A stretch of DNA of 64,000 bases from Kingdonia uniflora (GCA_014058105.1 JACGCM010002890.1:1116001-1180000), one strand, 5' to 3'. Numbered from the stretch's first letter, positions 34,190 through 44,865 are shown. Notes: generated by a model not told the origin, from the sequence alone. Translations and numbers: made by a program.

Positions 34190-35197
34190 TGATGTGCCCA
34201 CACTGCTGGTCGTTCCATGGACCTTCGAGCCGTCTCTTAAGGATTATTCTGGCCGAATATGAAAAAACAAGCCGAAGAGTATGCCAAACACTGTAACAAA
34301 TGTCAGCGTCACGCTCATGACATTCATTGTCCTTCTCAAGACCTCCATTTCAGTCAAGTCTCCTGGTCATTCAAAAGATGGGCTATCAATCTCATCGGCC
34401 CCTTCCCTAAAGCCTCGGGTAGCAGGGAAAACATCCTTATTCCAACCGATTACTTTACCAAATGGGTCGAAGCTGTACCTTTGTGCCGAACCAGAGAAGA
34501 AGTTATCAAATTTCTATGGGAAAAAATCATCACACGCTTCAGCTGCCCCCATATGATTCGATGCGACAATAGTCCGCAATTCGTCGGCAGCAAAGTCAGA
34601 AACTTTCTCAAAAAACACAACATCACCTTCTCACCCTCAACACCCTACTATCCACAAGGCAACCGTCAAGTCAAAGCAATCAACAAAACCATTGTCGACG
34701 GTCTCAAAATACGAGTGGATCTGAAGAAAGGTTGATGGGCTGAAGAGTTATTGCATGTCCTCTGGGCCTATCGAACAATATCAAAAAAATCTACAGACTG
34801 CACCCCTTTCTTTCTAGCATACGGTACCGAAGCCGTGCTCCCTACTCAATTCGAAGTACCTACACGAGATCCTAACCTCCCATACGAAGATAATGAGTTT
34901 GAGCTCACATTCAACATGTTAAGGATTGACGAAACCATAGACCGAGCCATCGCCAACCTTGGCTGCTACCGCGCATCACTTCAGAAATCCTATTACAAGA
35001 GAGTTCGACCACGAAATTTTAGCATCAGAGATCTAGTACTTCGACGTGTCAACCAATCCTCGAAACCTCGAAATGCCGACAAGCTAACTAAATCCTGGGA
35101 AGGACCTTATGTCGTGTATGATAAAACTGATAAGGGTTCTTTCTATCTGGTGGCAAAAGAGGAAGAACCTTTACCAAACCCGTGGAGCACAATGTAG
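34190..35197 (+). pseudogene. Integrase of element B
   Basis: The zinc region is HCNKCQRHAHDIH. The core has WAINLIGPFPKA (first catalytic Asp replaced by Asn), MIRCDNSPQF (second Asp kept) and GNRQVKAINK, where the catalytic Glu is replaced by Lys (34673-34675). A stop at 34736 splits the domain; the C-terminal half (34751-35197) is open, with FFLAYGTEAVLPTQFEVPT and WEGPYVVYDK. Two of the three DDE residues are lost, so it could not insert DNA. Confidence 0.9.
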
Positions 35198-35320
35198 CTA
35201 GTCTCCTATAACAGGCCACGACCTCAACCTTGTACAACTGATGTAGCACAAAATAATCAATAAAAAACTTTTCCACTCATACTTCATCTGCACTTTTCAA
35301 TAAATTTCTATGTTTAACTT

Positions 35321-36085
35321 AGGTATCATGTCAACCCTTAGACTGGACTGACACATAGGAGTGGCCTTGAGATTTTTTAAGCTTCCAATTTCGAGCACAC
35401 TCAAGGTGCAAGGAAGGTCGAAAGGTCGGACCCTCATGAATGTATTGGGGGCGAACAGTTATGCGTCGCTGTGCCTAAGGCCTTTAAAATCCAGTCTATT
35501 TCGTGGTTTCTTCTAAGTATCATGTTAACCCTTCGATCCGACTAATACTTGGGGGCGACCTTAAAATTTTCGAGCTTCCAATTTCGAGCAAACTCGAGGG
35601 GTAAGGATGGTCGAAAGACGGGACCCTCGAGAATGCATTGGGGGTGAACAATTATGCTTCGTTCAGGCTCCGAAACCGTCGAACTCCAGTCGATTTCCTG
35701 GTTTCTTTTAAGTATCATGTCAACCCTTCGACCTGACTGATACTTTCAACCTTGAAATTTTCAAGCTTCCAATTTAGAGCAAACTAGAGGGGCAAGGATG
35801 GTCGAAAGACCGGACCCTCGAGAATGCATTGGGGGCGAATAGTTATGCTTCAATCAGGCTCCAAAGCTGTCAAAGTCCAGTCAATTTCTTGGTTTACCCC
35901 AGGTATCATGTCCACCCTCGCATCGACTAATACATGGGGGCGACCTTGAAATTTTTAAGTTTCCAACATTCGAACAAACTCGAGGGGCATGAATGGTCGA
36001 AACGCCAGACATTCGGGAATTCGTTCGGGGCGAACACGTCTTACATTATTGTGGCTTCGGCCTTTGATGTCCAGCAGATCCAATA
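35321..36085 (+). repeat. Tandem repeat block after pol, element B (about 194 bp x 4)
   Basis: AGGTATCATGTCAACCC-like unit starts lie at 35321, 35515, 35710 and 35901 (periods 194, 195, 191). Each unit contains GATACTTGGGGGCGACC, TCGAGGGGCAAGGATGGTCG and GGACCCTCGAGAATGCATTG. The same unit occurs in D (63257 on) and a longer version in C (54792 on). Such blocks in the 3' region of Tat-type elements are known to seed satellite DNA. Confidence 0.9.
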
Positions 36086-36520
36086 ATTTAAAAAGAAGTA
36101 CCGCAACATCCTCGAAGCTCTTCATGGTTTGATCACTCTACAGTCATTTAACAGAAGTACTACATGGAGATACTATTATACATAAATGCCTATGATGGAA
36201 AGAAGATTCAAAACATCATATATCAGAGAAACAGTTTCATTACAACTCAAGATGAGTCATCAAAAGTTCGGTACAAGCCAAACCAATAGATTACACATCA
36301 ACATTTCAGCAATCCAGAACAAAGCAAGGCCAGAACAAGACAACAAATTCAGTTCAGAACATCAAGCATCAATTGAAAAGCAGTTCACACTCAAATTCAA
36401 AAGTTTAAACAGATAAGAAGCATCAATACAGTACAACAGCTCATAAAAATTCTTAGTTCAAAGACCAACTCCACAAAATAATAACTTAGTTCAAATATTA
36501 CAACACCACATCAATCAGCA
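36086..36520. other. Spacer between tandem block and antisense gene, element B
   Basis: No gene. Rich in CATCAA and TTCAGAACA-like words; the plus-strand frame at 36186-36416 looks accidental. Confidence 0.5.
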
Positions 36521-37077
36521 AAAGTAGGAACGAATACCTCATATCGGTGAAGTTGTATCCTCTTCTCCCACAGGCCCTACAACACCAACACCCTAAGCAC
36601 CCCAGTCGAAAGCTTTGACCCCGCACCATCGGCCACTAAATCATCCACAGTTCCAGCGCTGGCCGCTTCAATTACAGAAGCCTCCACACCACCACCAATA
36701 CCTTCATCTACCCCATCAGCAAGATCTGCCTATCCTTCCTTTATCTGTAAATCATCTCCAACAACCAGTTCTGGGGAAATAGGGAAGGATTCCAAAGTGT
36801 CAGGATTATACCCCTTATCCTCTATAAACTCCTTCAGCTTCACGATGACCTTACATTCACCATCAAACTATGCCTGATAAATCACCTTATGTTCTATTTT
36901 CTCCCTCTCTTTCGTAGCAAGCTTTGCTGCCCACACCCGCTCCTATTTAGACCGCTGATGCTCAAGCCTCTCATCAAAGGAGTTTGTGATTGCCTCCAAA
37001 TCTCTCTTCAAAACTTTGACCTCAGACACTAACGAAGCCTCAGCCCCTCGAGCAAGGTCCAGATTGTGCCCAGGCAT

Positions 37078-37174
37078 CTGTTTGCTAGAATATTCGAGCA
37101 GTCAGTATCTCCTGAAACTCGAAGAACTTCAAAAAAATCTCAAAATCTCACTGAAGAAATTAATAGACAGTTAC
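37078..37174 (-). other. Phase-0 GT-AG intron in antisense gene B
   Basis: Donor TTTCAG/GTAACTGTC, acceptor GCAAACAG/ATGCCTGG on the minus strand; 97 bp. It lies just before the coiled-coil exon, as does the 78-bp intron of A. Confidence 0.6.
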
Positions 37175-37749
37175 CTGAAACATACTCCTTTTCATCTCAT
37201 TCGAAGCCTCGTCTGGATCATCTTCGCAGAGTTCAGCGGTCGAAGCACGTTTGGTTACTGCTTGCTCTTGTCGTTTAGCTTTCGTCATCACTTCTTCCTC
37301 ATTCGTTGCATCATCATCCCCCAACGCCCTACGCCTTTTGTGCTGAATAACCTTTGTCTGATGTACCTTCAGAACTTTGGGAATAACCCTGCCCTTCCCC
37401 TTCTCAGCCTGTGTTGGCACCTACCTTGGCCTCAGTCTCAAAGCATCGCCAGCTACTTCAGGCACTGGCGTTGCTTTCTTCGACCCCCTCCTTAATTTTA
37501 GAACATACTGAATGTTTCTTGGCAACTCATCCCCTCCCATTTCTTCGAGAATCTTCGAACCACCTTCTCCTCTCCTCCTCTTTGATGGCTTCGGCGTAAT
37601 GGGTACATTTTAAAGTTGGGAATCCATCTTCTTCCTTCTCTGCCTCTTGATACCAAGACTTTCGAAAATAGAACTCACCCAATCCTCACTAGCTTCGAGC
37701 AAGGTATCAATATAGTTCCTCAAATTGTTCCAAGTCAGATTATTTGATT
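37175..37749 (-). pseudogene. Middle exon of antisense gene B
   Basis: After the phase-1 intron the exon reads SNNLTWNNLRNYID, then LGIKRQRRKK and Lys/Arg-rich stretches such as SKRRRGEGG and HKRRRALGDDD, resembling nuclear localisation signals. It ends SNEMKRSMFQ at the next donor. C has the same order (PTNNDLKHLRTYIE, then RRRKEGG and GRKRTREQ). One or two stops (37605, about 37423) are present. Confidence 0.6.
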
Positions 37750-37824
37750 CTGCAGTACAAACAAAATATAATCACCACTTATTCAAGACATACATCAACA
37801 ACAATCCTTTGACAACAAACTTAC
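37750..37824 (-). other. Phase-1 GT-AG intron in antisense gene B
   Basis: Donor AATCAGA/GTAAGTTTG, acceptor TTGTACTGCAG/AATCAAA; 75 bp. It splits a codon after its first base, exactly as in C (56590-56662), with similar residues on both sides. Confidence 0.8.
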
Positions 37825-38163
37825 TCTGATTATATACCCTATGATGCAACTTATACAGTTCCTCCCCTTCAACATTCTCATATTTAACCCGTACTATGAC
37901 TAACTCTTAATTCCACCCTCGACCCATTGAACACAGATCATAAAATAAGGGCTTCTCAGGGTGACACTGGATGTGGTAGGTACCCGTGTTTTGGCTCGCC
38001 TTCTTTGAGTAGAAGGTCACAATATCCAACTACTAAATTAAACCCCTACACTCACTACTCAACCTTATATTCATCCCCCCTATAACCCTCATCATCTCAT
38101 AAAAATTTCCCTTCATTTGCACCGGAGAACCTCCCAAAAATTCAACACTTCTTTTACCAGCCT

Positions 38164-38673
38164 TCAAGGAGGAAGTTCCATCCCCAGTCGAATCAGGCCT
38201 CTAAATGCCATTATTCCATCTCCAGGGTTCGATTTAAAAGTTAATCCTTTTTCTGCCATACTCAACAACACCTCCACCTTCGACAGCTCCAGTTTGGCCA
38301 CAAATCGATCTAATTTAACCTTACCTCTAGTCGAAACGGCACCTTCGACCCTATCTGACTCAGTCAAATCCCCACTTTCATCACCCTGCCCTTTATTTCC
38401 CTTTCCACCACTAGAGGGCCCCGCATTACCCTCACCTCTCTCTCCCCATACTATCTCCTCCTCCTCACTATCCTCAGTTACTATCGTTCTACGACATCTC
38501 GTAATCAGAACCTCACCAACCGGGAACACCATAGACAAAGGGGCATCAGATATAACATCTAGCACATCTAAGTCACTGCCCTTATCCATTGGGGCACGAC
38601 CAGAAATACTAGTTTTGAATGCTTCGATCTCTTCGTCTATCAGCCTTTGTCTCGAAGTTTGATAGGTATGCAT
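38164..38673 (-). CDS. First coding exon of antisense gene B (open part)
   Basis: 169 open codons from the ATG at 38673. The N-terminal half is charged, with SEEEEIVWGERGEG and a Gly/Ser/Lys-rich linker, probably disordered. The C-terminal half (VKLDRFVAKLELSKVEVL onward) appears folded and leads into the PF04195-like stretch. The start sits 7 bases after a TTCTTCTGTAG acceptor. The opposite strand also shows a 181-codon frame here, which I treat as its shadow. Confidence 0.6.
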   Translation of the reverse strand: MHTYQTSRQRLIDEEIEAFKTSISGRAPMDKGSDLDVLDVISDAPLSMVFPVGEVLITRCRRTIVTEDSEEEEIVWGERGEGNAGPSSGGKGNKGQGDESGDLTESDRVEGAVSTRGKVKLDRFVAKLELSKVEVLLSMAEKGLTFKSNPGDGIMAFRGLIRLGMELPP

Positions 38674-38679
38674 CTTACC

Positions 38680-38963
38680 CTACAGAAGAAAAGGCACGCA
38701 ATTACATTGATATATTTGATAATTACGTGTCAATGACCCATATCCCATCTGTCCCCTTCAATAGATTTATACACATTTGAAACTTCGATCCTAAACCCAA
38801 TGCCTCCTTCAAAACCCCCCAAAATTCCCCAAATGGGTCGGAACCTAGACTCATGAATTTTCATATCCTCGAAGATAACCTCCAAACCCCAAACTTGGAA
38901 TATTTTACTCACAGACACATAAGGAAAAGAAAAGTAAAAATTGGTAGAGTTCAAGTGACATAC
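38680..38963 (-). other. Probable 5'-UTR intron of antisense gene B
   Basis: Donor CTAACACAG/GTATGTCAC, acceptor CCTTTTCTTCTGTAG/GG on the minus strand; 284 bp. The upstream exon has no useful start codon, so translation begins just after this intron. A has an intron of similar size in the same place. Confidence 0.55.
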
Positions 38964-39114
38964 CTGTGTTAGAAGCACTATACTAGAAACAACAAGATCA
39001 ATGCAACAACTCCAGCAACTTTTCTCAAGTACCGGCACTAATGGCGTACGTCCATCTTTTCTCACTCTCTCTGGTTTTTTCTCAATATACAGTATATTGG
39101 TTACTTCTCTCACA

Positions 39115-39122
39115 CTTATATA
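39115..39122 (-). promoter_or_regulatory. TATA box of antisense gene B
   Basis: GGGTATATAAGTGTGAG on the minus strand, about 150 bases upstream of the leader intron donor. Transcription would start near 39090 and run against gag-pol. Confidence 0.5.
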
Positions 39123-40171
39123 CCCTCTTGAAAAATCAAAACTGCCTCGATTTTCAAACCACTATCATTACCACGACCCCACTACCCCAGCTGTTAGGCT
39201 TCAATGTGTTTAGATCAATTTACCCCTGATATCCTTCACGTGCGAGCTGCACGCTCACTTCAAATTACCTGCAAAACTAAAGCTTCTCGAACCTTTTCAC
39301 CCTCACTCGAAGCTAAATAGTCAAATCCAAATATCAAATCATGACTTTTCTGTGAAACGAGAACAACAATAATGATTACTTGTCCGGTACACTGCCCCAG
39401 AGGCACGTACCATCTTGGCAAGCCAGCTGTTCGAGCTGCCAGCACGACCAGTCAAATCTACCAAAACCTTCGACACACTTCTCACATTCGATTAATCGAC
39501 TACACCGTGTCTCGCAGACTCGTCAACAGATAGCCTCAAATTTGTTTCTTAAATATATCATCATTTGATCTACAGCATATTCGTCAATTCAAAACCTCAT
39601 GCCTTCATTATTTCAGCAGATTACCCTTTCCTTCGACAGTTTAAATTTTAATTTATACACGAAGCTTATCATTGCTTCGATAGATAACAAGTTTAACTTC
39701 AACAGTCCCGAGTTAGTCTTATACATAAACACCCATTTTCCTTCGACAGATTACAATCATGCACTTCGATAGTTCAAAAATTTGTGCCTATTCATATTAA
39801 ACCTCTTACAGATCAAACCTTTTATTTTTGACTGATTAGACCTCCTACTTTGATAATTCAAGCTTGTTACTTCTAGAGATCAAAGTTATACTTCGAATAT
39901 TCAAAATCCTACAAAAAACAACATTGAAAAATAATTTGACAGATTATACCACCAACACCCAATTTCATTAACCTTAGAAAAAACAGAGTGCAATTCCAAT
40001 AATTCTTACAAATACCCCACATACAAATGCCATATCAAAAATAGTTACCAAAACAGAAAGGGGACCCTTATTATCAGCGGGATACTCCTCATCGACCACA
40101 GGCACAACACCAGCATCCTCCTCGCCCACCATTTCTTCCGCGAAGGACACCAGCAGAGACAACCGATGACC
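39123..40171. other. Spacer between antisense genes of element B
   Basis: No clear gene. Around 39600-39960 there are many degenerate copies of CTTCGACAG and GATTA words. Short frames on both strands (for example 39260-39445) are not supported by anything else. Confidence 0.45.
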
Positions 40172-40384
40172 CTAAAATTGACCCATCATCTGAAGAATCC
40201 CCCACCAATATGCAAAAGACATTCCAGCAATGGGTGCCCCGGGTTCCACTTCAAAGAGATTCGGCATTTTTGCATCAATATCCTGATCAATACCAAACCT
40301 TCGTTGCAGCTCCAGCGTCCACTCCTGTATTTGCCTGACTCTCACTGCCGCCTGGTTCTCTTGTACGGGTACATTTGTAGCCAT
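40172..40384 (-). CDS. Small antisense ORF 1 of element B
   Basis: 70 codons from the ATG at 40384-40382 (MATNVPVQENQ), with a TATA box about 75 bases upstream. The protein is Gln/Glu-rich at the start (coiled-coil-like), then ELQRRFGIDQDIDAKMPNLF and a YWWGILQ segment. No signal peptide or known domain. It shares a loose pattern with the other small ORF of B and that of A: charged helix, short acidic stretch, then a Tyr/Trp-rich stretch. Intact. Function unknown. Confidence 0.5.
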   Translation of the reverse strand: MATNVPVQENQAAVRVRQIQEWTLELQRRFGIDQDIDAKMPNLFEVEPGAPIAGMSFAYWWGILQMMGQF

Positions 40385-40453
40385 TCTGATACGAGCAAGT
40401 AAGCATAAAGATGAAGAAGGAATGCAGAACGATGAGAAATCCTCTCCACAATA

Positions 40454-40465
40454 GCCTCTTTTATA
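40454..40465 (-). promoter_or_regulatory. TATA box of small antisense ORF 1
   Basis: TATAAAAGAGGC on the minus strand, about 70 bases from the ATG. The bases after it (TATTGTGGAGAGGAT) resemble those after the box of ORF 2, so the two promoters look related. Confidence 0.5.
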
Positions 40466-40522
40466 CATAAAAAACGATTTAACCTTTCCTTCTTCCCAAG
40501 CTGAATTAATTACTACCTTCAA

Positions 40523-40978
40523 GTCCCGCCTTGAAAACTCAACTGTCCAACCTCTACAACATCCAAGTCATAACAGTTTCCTCTGCATGCGCATGGAAAC
40601 ACCATTTACGAGGACTTACAGCCGAAACTCCCGCATCAAACCATCGACCATTATCACACTTCGACCCTAATTCCTTGTACCAAGTTAATTGCATTAGACC
40701 ACATCATAATACTTCGAGAACACCTTTCGCAGCATTAATTAGTATTACCCGTTAATATTCGACGAGATGAGTTTGCTATCATGCCAATGAGCCTATTCGT
40801 TTCCAATGCCTAGCAGTTACAAAAATTCAAATATGCTGCAAAATGTTATTCTCATTCCATTCCACCACATACAACAACAAAACAGCAAAATTTCAAACCT
40901 AAATACATTCATACAACCAGCCCAAACAAAAACATCTACATAAAACCTCACAATACAAAAAGACCAATCATCACCACC
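40523..40978. other. Spacer between small antisense ORFs
   Basis: No gene seen; AC-rich on the plus strand. Confidence 0.45.
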
Positions 40979-41281
40979 TCAAACAGCAGCCCTACTTCCA
41001 GAAGGCCCAACTCCACTCACCGAGCTTTGTTCCTCCATATCTTCTTCTGCACAAAGGAGGCATTCGGCTAAAGTCGACAAAAAGAGATAACGATTCTCCG
41101 CAGTAGTAAAGTCGTACTTCTGTTGGTCCCAAAGATAGGCATAAGGCTCCCCATTAATAAGCTCTCTAGCTTCTACCTTCACCAGTTCGGGCATATCCCA
41201 GTCCAGATCATGATGCTGGAAGAATTGTATATGCAGTTCACCAGTCTTTCGCCCTACGCGACGGTCCTGGACGAACACCAT
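40979..41281 (-). CDS. Small antisense ORF 2 of element B
   Basis: About 100 codons from the ATG at 41281-41279 (MVFVQDRRVGRKTGE). Highly charged, with EARELINGEPYAYLWDQQK in the middle and an acidic C-terminus followed by a Ser/Gly tail. It has two cysteines close together (ECLLCAEED) but no recognised domain. Intact. It is preceded by a TATA-like box at 41400-41405. It may be an older duplicate of small ORF 1, judging from similar promoters and layout. Confidence 0.5.
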   Translation of the reverse strand: MVFVQDRRVGRKTGELHIQFFQHHDLDWDMPELVKVEARELINGEPYAYLWDQQKYDFTTAENRYLFLSTLAECLLCAEEDMEEQSSVSGVGPSGSRAAV

Positions 41282-41399
41282 CCTCTTCTGATATTGCGTG
41301 TTGGGCGTGGTATCAATAAAGATTTCAAAAATTTGCAAAGGAAAGAGAGAAGAATTAAAAGGAAGAAGGTTACACAGTATCCCTACTCAATAACCCATA

Positions 41400-41405
41400 C
41401 TTATA
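41400..41405 (-). promoter_or_regulatory. Putative TATA box of small antisense ORF 2
   Basis: GACTATAAGTATGGG on the minus strand, then TTATTGAGTAGGGAT, which parallels the sequence after the box at 40454-40465. It lies 120 bases from the ATG. Confidence 0.4.
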
Positions 41406-41554
41406 GTCTTATTTCATTTATTACCCTATAACCACCAATACCTCTTAGTTATCCACTTTTATTACTTACCCAAAAACAAATAATCAAACCGCACAAATTT
41501 CAAGGCCATACAGTTTTCTCAACAAATGCTTCTCCACCTGGCTTCGAGACCCTC

Positions 41555-41570
41555 GCTGAAAGGGGGCGAA
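41555..41570 (+). other. Polypurine tract of element B
   Basis: GCTGAAAGGGGGCGAA immediately before the TG of the 3' LTR. Confidence 0.85.
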
Positions 41571-42286
41571 TGTAGTAGCATACTCGTAGCCCTCTGCCCC
41601 AGACAGATACTCGAAGGCTACTTCGAAGTCAATACAAATCTACATACAAGCCTCCCCAAGATCACCCGAGGATGAAGCTTCGACTCCGAACAAACCTCGA
41701 GGACAGACTCCATATATCACAGTAGAAACACTTTAACCATATCTGCACATGGTCGAGGTATGGCAGGGCAGGCAGGCAGCTCATCAGAAAAGACAAATCT
41801 GTGGTTGGTCCTTGCAGCTCTAGTGACAGACCCAACCATCATCACAGTTTCAAAGTATAGGGACAGACTCAACAACTGTCACAGTGACACTTCTGACTAT
41901 TTCGGCGCCCATACTTGCTCCGGGATATCCGGACAATACCCTTGTAATCTGACCTAACCTTGGTGACTCAGCCCTCCCTATGATTCTATAAATAGGAGAG
42001 ATGGGGAACCAAGGAGGGGTTAGAAAAATTCTCCCTAGTCCCTTTGCAGTTTACCTTCGATCACCCTGTAAAACCTAGTACTCAAACCTTCGATTACTCA
42101 TCAGTAATTAGAACACTCTTGAAAATCCTCATCAGAGGTCGTAGAGTATCACATTCGGGCCTCTACGCAAGTATTTTGTCTACATATTGTTCATACTTTA
42201 GATTATTTACTTGTATTCTTTTGATTGAAGGTTAACCCCATGTTGTAAGAGCCGACTTCCCCTCCGAAAGAAATTAGGCCTCTACA
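41571..42286 (+). repeat. 3' LTR of element B
   Basis: 716 bp, TGTAGTAGCA to CCTCTACA, with a TATA box at 41987-41995. Compared with the 5' LTR it lacks about 20 bp of the CTTCGAAG inverted repeat and differs at many scattered sites. Confidence 0.93.
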
Positions 42287-42539
42287 GTTTTAATATCTAA
42301 AGCCTCCTCGAACATGGCTCCCTCATTAGGAGCCTTGAGCTCCTGCTCAAGCTAGAGCTAAAGATGAAGGAAAGCATTCATCCCCATTTCCTTGCTGTAC
42401 CACTTTAACTTTCTAGGTAGTTGACCTTTCTTCCCAATTCGGAGCAACTCGATTCTTCTCAGTCTTATAGCGGTACCCGTCCTCTCTAAATTGCTATCCT
42501 CCTGCAATAAATCTTCTATTTCCATCTATCAGTCATCAA

Positions 42540-42900
42540 CTGACGGTAGGCGAGTGCTAATTGTAAAGTCTTCATATGTGAGAGATGGCTCAACTAGTTT
42601 TAAATACACGACATTAATCACCGAATACATCTTCATAAATGGTGGTAAATCCAATTAGAATGCGTTATCACCAATCATCTTGAGTATCGTAAACGCACCA
42701 CAATTGATAGGCTTAAGCTTCTTACCTTCTCCCTCTAGTCGCTCCTTACTCAAATACAACCAAACTAGGTCACCCTCTTAAAAATAATAGTCAACCCGAT
42801 ATTTATTGTGTCAAGCTTTATACTTTGCTTAAGCCTTCTTTAATTATTCTTCATACCCACATGTCTTGTTGTGCAGTAACTTATAGTAAATCACATTGAG
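42540..42900 (-). pseudogene. Integrase C-terminal tail of element E
   Basis: The minus strand reads LKPINCGAFTILKMIGDNAF then LDLPPFMKMYSVINVVYLK, matching the GPF/Y module of chromovirus integrase (xYGPFxIxxxIGxNAYxLxLP). It continues to a TRLPSVDD stretch. Its position directly after protease shows the large internal deletion. Several stops. Confidence 0.7.
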
Positions 42901-43118
42901 CTCTTTGTGGTCATCATATCCCGCAACATAGTCAAACGAAATAGTAAGATGTAACTACATAACTACCAACATAGGGAAAATAGTTGGTAATGGGGGTCAA
43001 AATAACATGTCAACCATTTTCTTGTCCACTCCCTTCTTATACTTGATAATTAAGGAGAATTGTAGTTGATACGACATCCACTGCATAAGGTGATCTTATT
43101 GTAGCTTGGACTGTGTAG

Positions 43119-43680
43119 CTAAAAACTAAACGGTTTATGATCGGAATGTACCATAACCTTCTCGTGCAACTTCCCCATTTCGGTTTCTTGCTTATGAAAC
43201 ATTATTATTATAGGCAACACTTTAGCTGACATACCCTCTTGAACCAGTCTCGACAATAATATAAACTTGCCGCTCGCATTAACCAACCTCTTTACCTGAG
43301 TCGCCATTCCGAAATTATTCGTGGTGACATGCTCCTTACAAGTATTGATATGGAACTCCTTTCCCTTCTTTACAAAATGATACTTACGAGCTCTACGATA
43401 ATGGTTTGCATCTCGGTCCCAAAAATAAGGGCTACTCAAGATGACCTGATACACATCTAAATAAACCACCTCACACATTACCTCGTTAATAAACATTTTA
43501 GCTATCATAAACTTGAACATACAAAACTTTGTGATCCTCAACTCTGCATCTTTCTGAATCCACCCCAAACCATACGTCTTAGGATGAGCTGTAGTATTCA
43601 AACCCATCTTCTTTGCCAATACCTCAGAAATCAAGTTCTTTAAATACTGACATGAAAAAGATCTTCCCGACTCACCTCCT
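43119..43680 (-). pseudogene. Aspartic protease of element E
   Basis: A 171-codon minus-strand frame: LISEVLAKKMGLN, HPKTYGLGWI, CEVVYLDVYQVILSSPYFWDR and ARKYHFVKKGKEFHI. This is the chromovirus protease layout (xxPYxLGW, DIIPMDVCHILLGRPW, TYTFxKDGKK). The catalytic Asp-Ser-Gly region just upstream (about 43640-43680) is altered and I cannot find the Asp. The LLGRPW motif is also changed. Confidence 0.7.
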
Positions 43681-44600
43681 AGATTATCATAGTTTGCTAA
43701 AATATAAGAATAAGCTTAGGATTCAGTTTATCTAAATCCGAGAGGTCAACAACCGTTATGGCTAGTGCATATCTCTCTATTTTGTTCTTCTCTTCCTTTG
43801 GCTTAAGCTCATGGTAAAGTTTCCAACATTTATCTGAAATATGCCCACTAGCCTTACAATAACTATAATAATTCTCCTTGGACGAAGACCCCTTACTTTT
43901 GGATACTCCCTTATACTCATTCTTGCAACTAGAGTTGTACCCCCGACTTGTTATTGTCATCTTTCGTGTCACTAGTCAAGTATTTTCCTTTAATAGTAAT
44001 TACCTTCACGGTAGCTTCATCGATATTTTCCACAGTAAAGAGCTTCAACTCCCTTCTAATGGACTCTGAAAAACCCTCTGTATACTTCGTAAATGCCTCA
44101 TACTCGTCCACATCCATGTCCAAAATCAGAGCGTGGTTATGAAACTCTGTTATGAACTCTTGTACGGATTGTCCATGCCTTTTGCACAAAGAAAGTCATT
44201 TGAACCATCTCTCATGTTCTACCCAATAGGATAAAATTGTTTCTTAACCAACACCTTAAATTCGCTCTAACTCAACCTTTCTACAATGTGACGTACATGA
44301 CTTACAAATTTCAATGTTGAAAAGTATATTTTCATTGGATTTGAATATTAGTATACTGAAAAGTAGGTCTTTAGCATATCTAACCAGTTATCCAAGTTCA
44401 CAACATTGATTAACCCGTCAAATACTAGAATTTTAATTTTAAAGTCAATACGAAGATTACACATAGGATTTTTGGACTTACCAATAACTGTTCTTTCGTC
44501 CATAAATTTGGCATCACTAGAATCTTTATCTTCCTCCCCGTTACCCTAGTCATTCTCCTCATCCACAACTCCTTTCTTCTTCTTGCACTCTTGTCGCTTC
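43681..44600 (-). pseudogene. Gag of element E
   Basis: On the minus strand, LVFDGLINVVNLDNWLDMLK opens the capsid region near 44400, and QSVQEFITEFHNHALILDM continues it at about 44160. Then a zinc knuckle YSYCKASGHISDKCWKLYHEL appears near 43840. The first Cys of the C-x2-C-x4-H-x4-C motif is now Tyr. Frames 43929-44189 and 43697-43972 overlap, so there is a frameshift between capsid and knuckle. Confidence 0.7.
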
Positions 44601-44855
44601 ATCGAAGCAGATGCTTTAGCGAGGTTCGCGAGGTATAATTACGCTACCAACTTCCCTAGAATAGTAGTTAGATTAGAAACTTAATTTTCAAGTTATGTGA
44701 GCCTATCTTTAGAATTGCCCATCTCCAAATTTATGTTCTTCTCCAAGTCAGGTTTTCTGTGAATCTTTAATAGACTCACAAGAATCTCCTTGTTTGCTTG
44801 AGTCAGTAACATGTGGAGACCATAAACCAATACCCCCGAGAATCATAATCCATAA
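44601..44855. other. Leader region of element E
   Basis: Between the primer-binding site and gag; no gene seen beyond weak extension of the gag frame. Confidence 0.4.
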
Positions 44856-44865
44856 TCTGATACAA
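44856..44865 (-). other. Primer-binding site of element E (decayed)
   Basis: The minus strand reads TTGTATCAGA next to the LTR end, close to TGGTATCAGA, the initiator-Met tRNA primer site of many plant LTR elements. Confidence 0.5.

Larger units (their letters stand above)
36525..39090 (-). pseudogene. Spliced antisense gene of element B (gypsy-type transposon protein with coiled coil)
   Basis: Minus-strand gene. A TATA box (39115-39122) precedes an untranslated exon, a 284-bp leader intron, and a start codon at 38673-38671 (MHTYQTSRQRLIDEEIEAF). Exon 2 is acidic, then reads GMELPPSRLVKEVLNFW (about 38130-38175), resembling the start of the plant 'putative gypsy type transposon' family (PF04195). 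A frameshift at about 38130 and stops near 38035 and 37910 break it. A phase-1 intron (37824-37750) and a phase-0 intron (37174-37078) follow. The last exon is Glu/Lys-rich (coiled coil) and ends with GYNPDTLESFP, matched by GYDPETLRLYP in C. Role unknown. Confidence 0.65.
28766..42286 (+). mobile_element. Element B: complete Tat-like (Retand-type) Ty3/gypsy retrotransposon
   Basis: 13.5 kb with both LTRs, primer site, polypurine tract and all gag-pol domains in order, plus an archaeal-type second RNase H, a tandem-repeat block and an antisense gene block. Those last features mark the Tat lineage (the second RNase H and antisense ORFs are known there). It lies in element E. Flanking bases are GGTTT (28761-28765) and GTTTT (42287-42291), a target duplication with one difference. 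The LTRs differ at many positions and by a deletion of about 20 bp, so the insertion is old. Confidence 0.92.

Noticed and set aside
35321..36085. Possible CRISPR array
   Set aside because: Units of about 194 bp are adjacent without unique spacers, and the setting is a plant retrotransposon. It is a tandem repeat.
38117..38662. Plus-strand frame of 181 codons in element B
   Set aside because: It lies exactly opposite the first coding exon of the antisense gene, is Ser/Pro/Thr-rich as expected of a complement of Glu/Gly/Lys codons, and has no counterpart in A or C.
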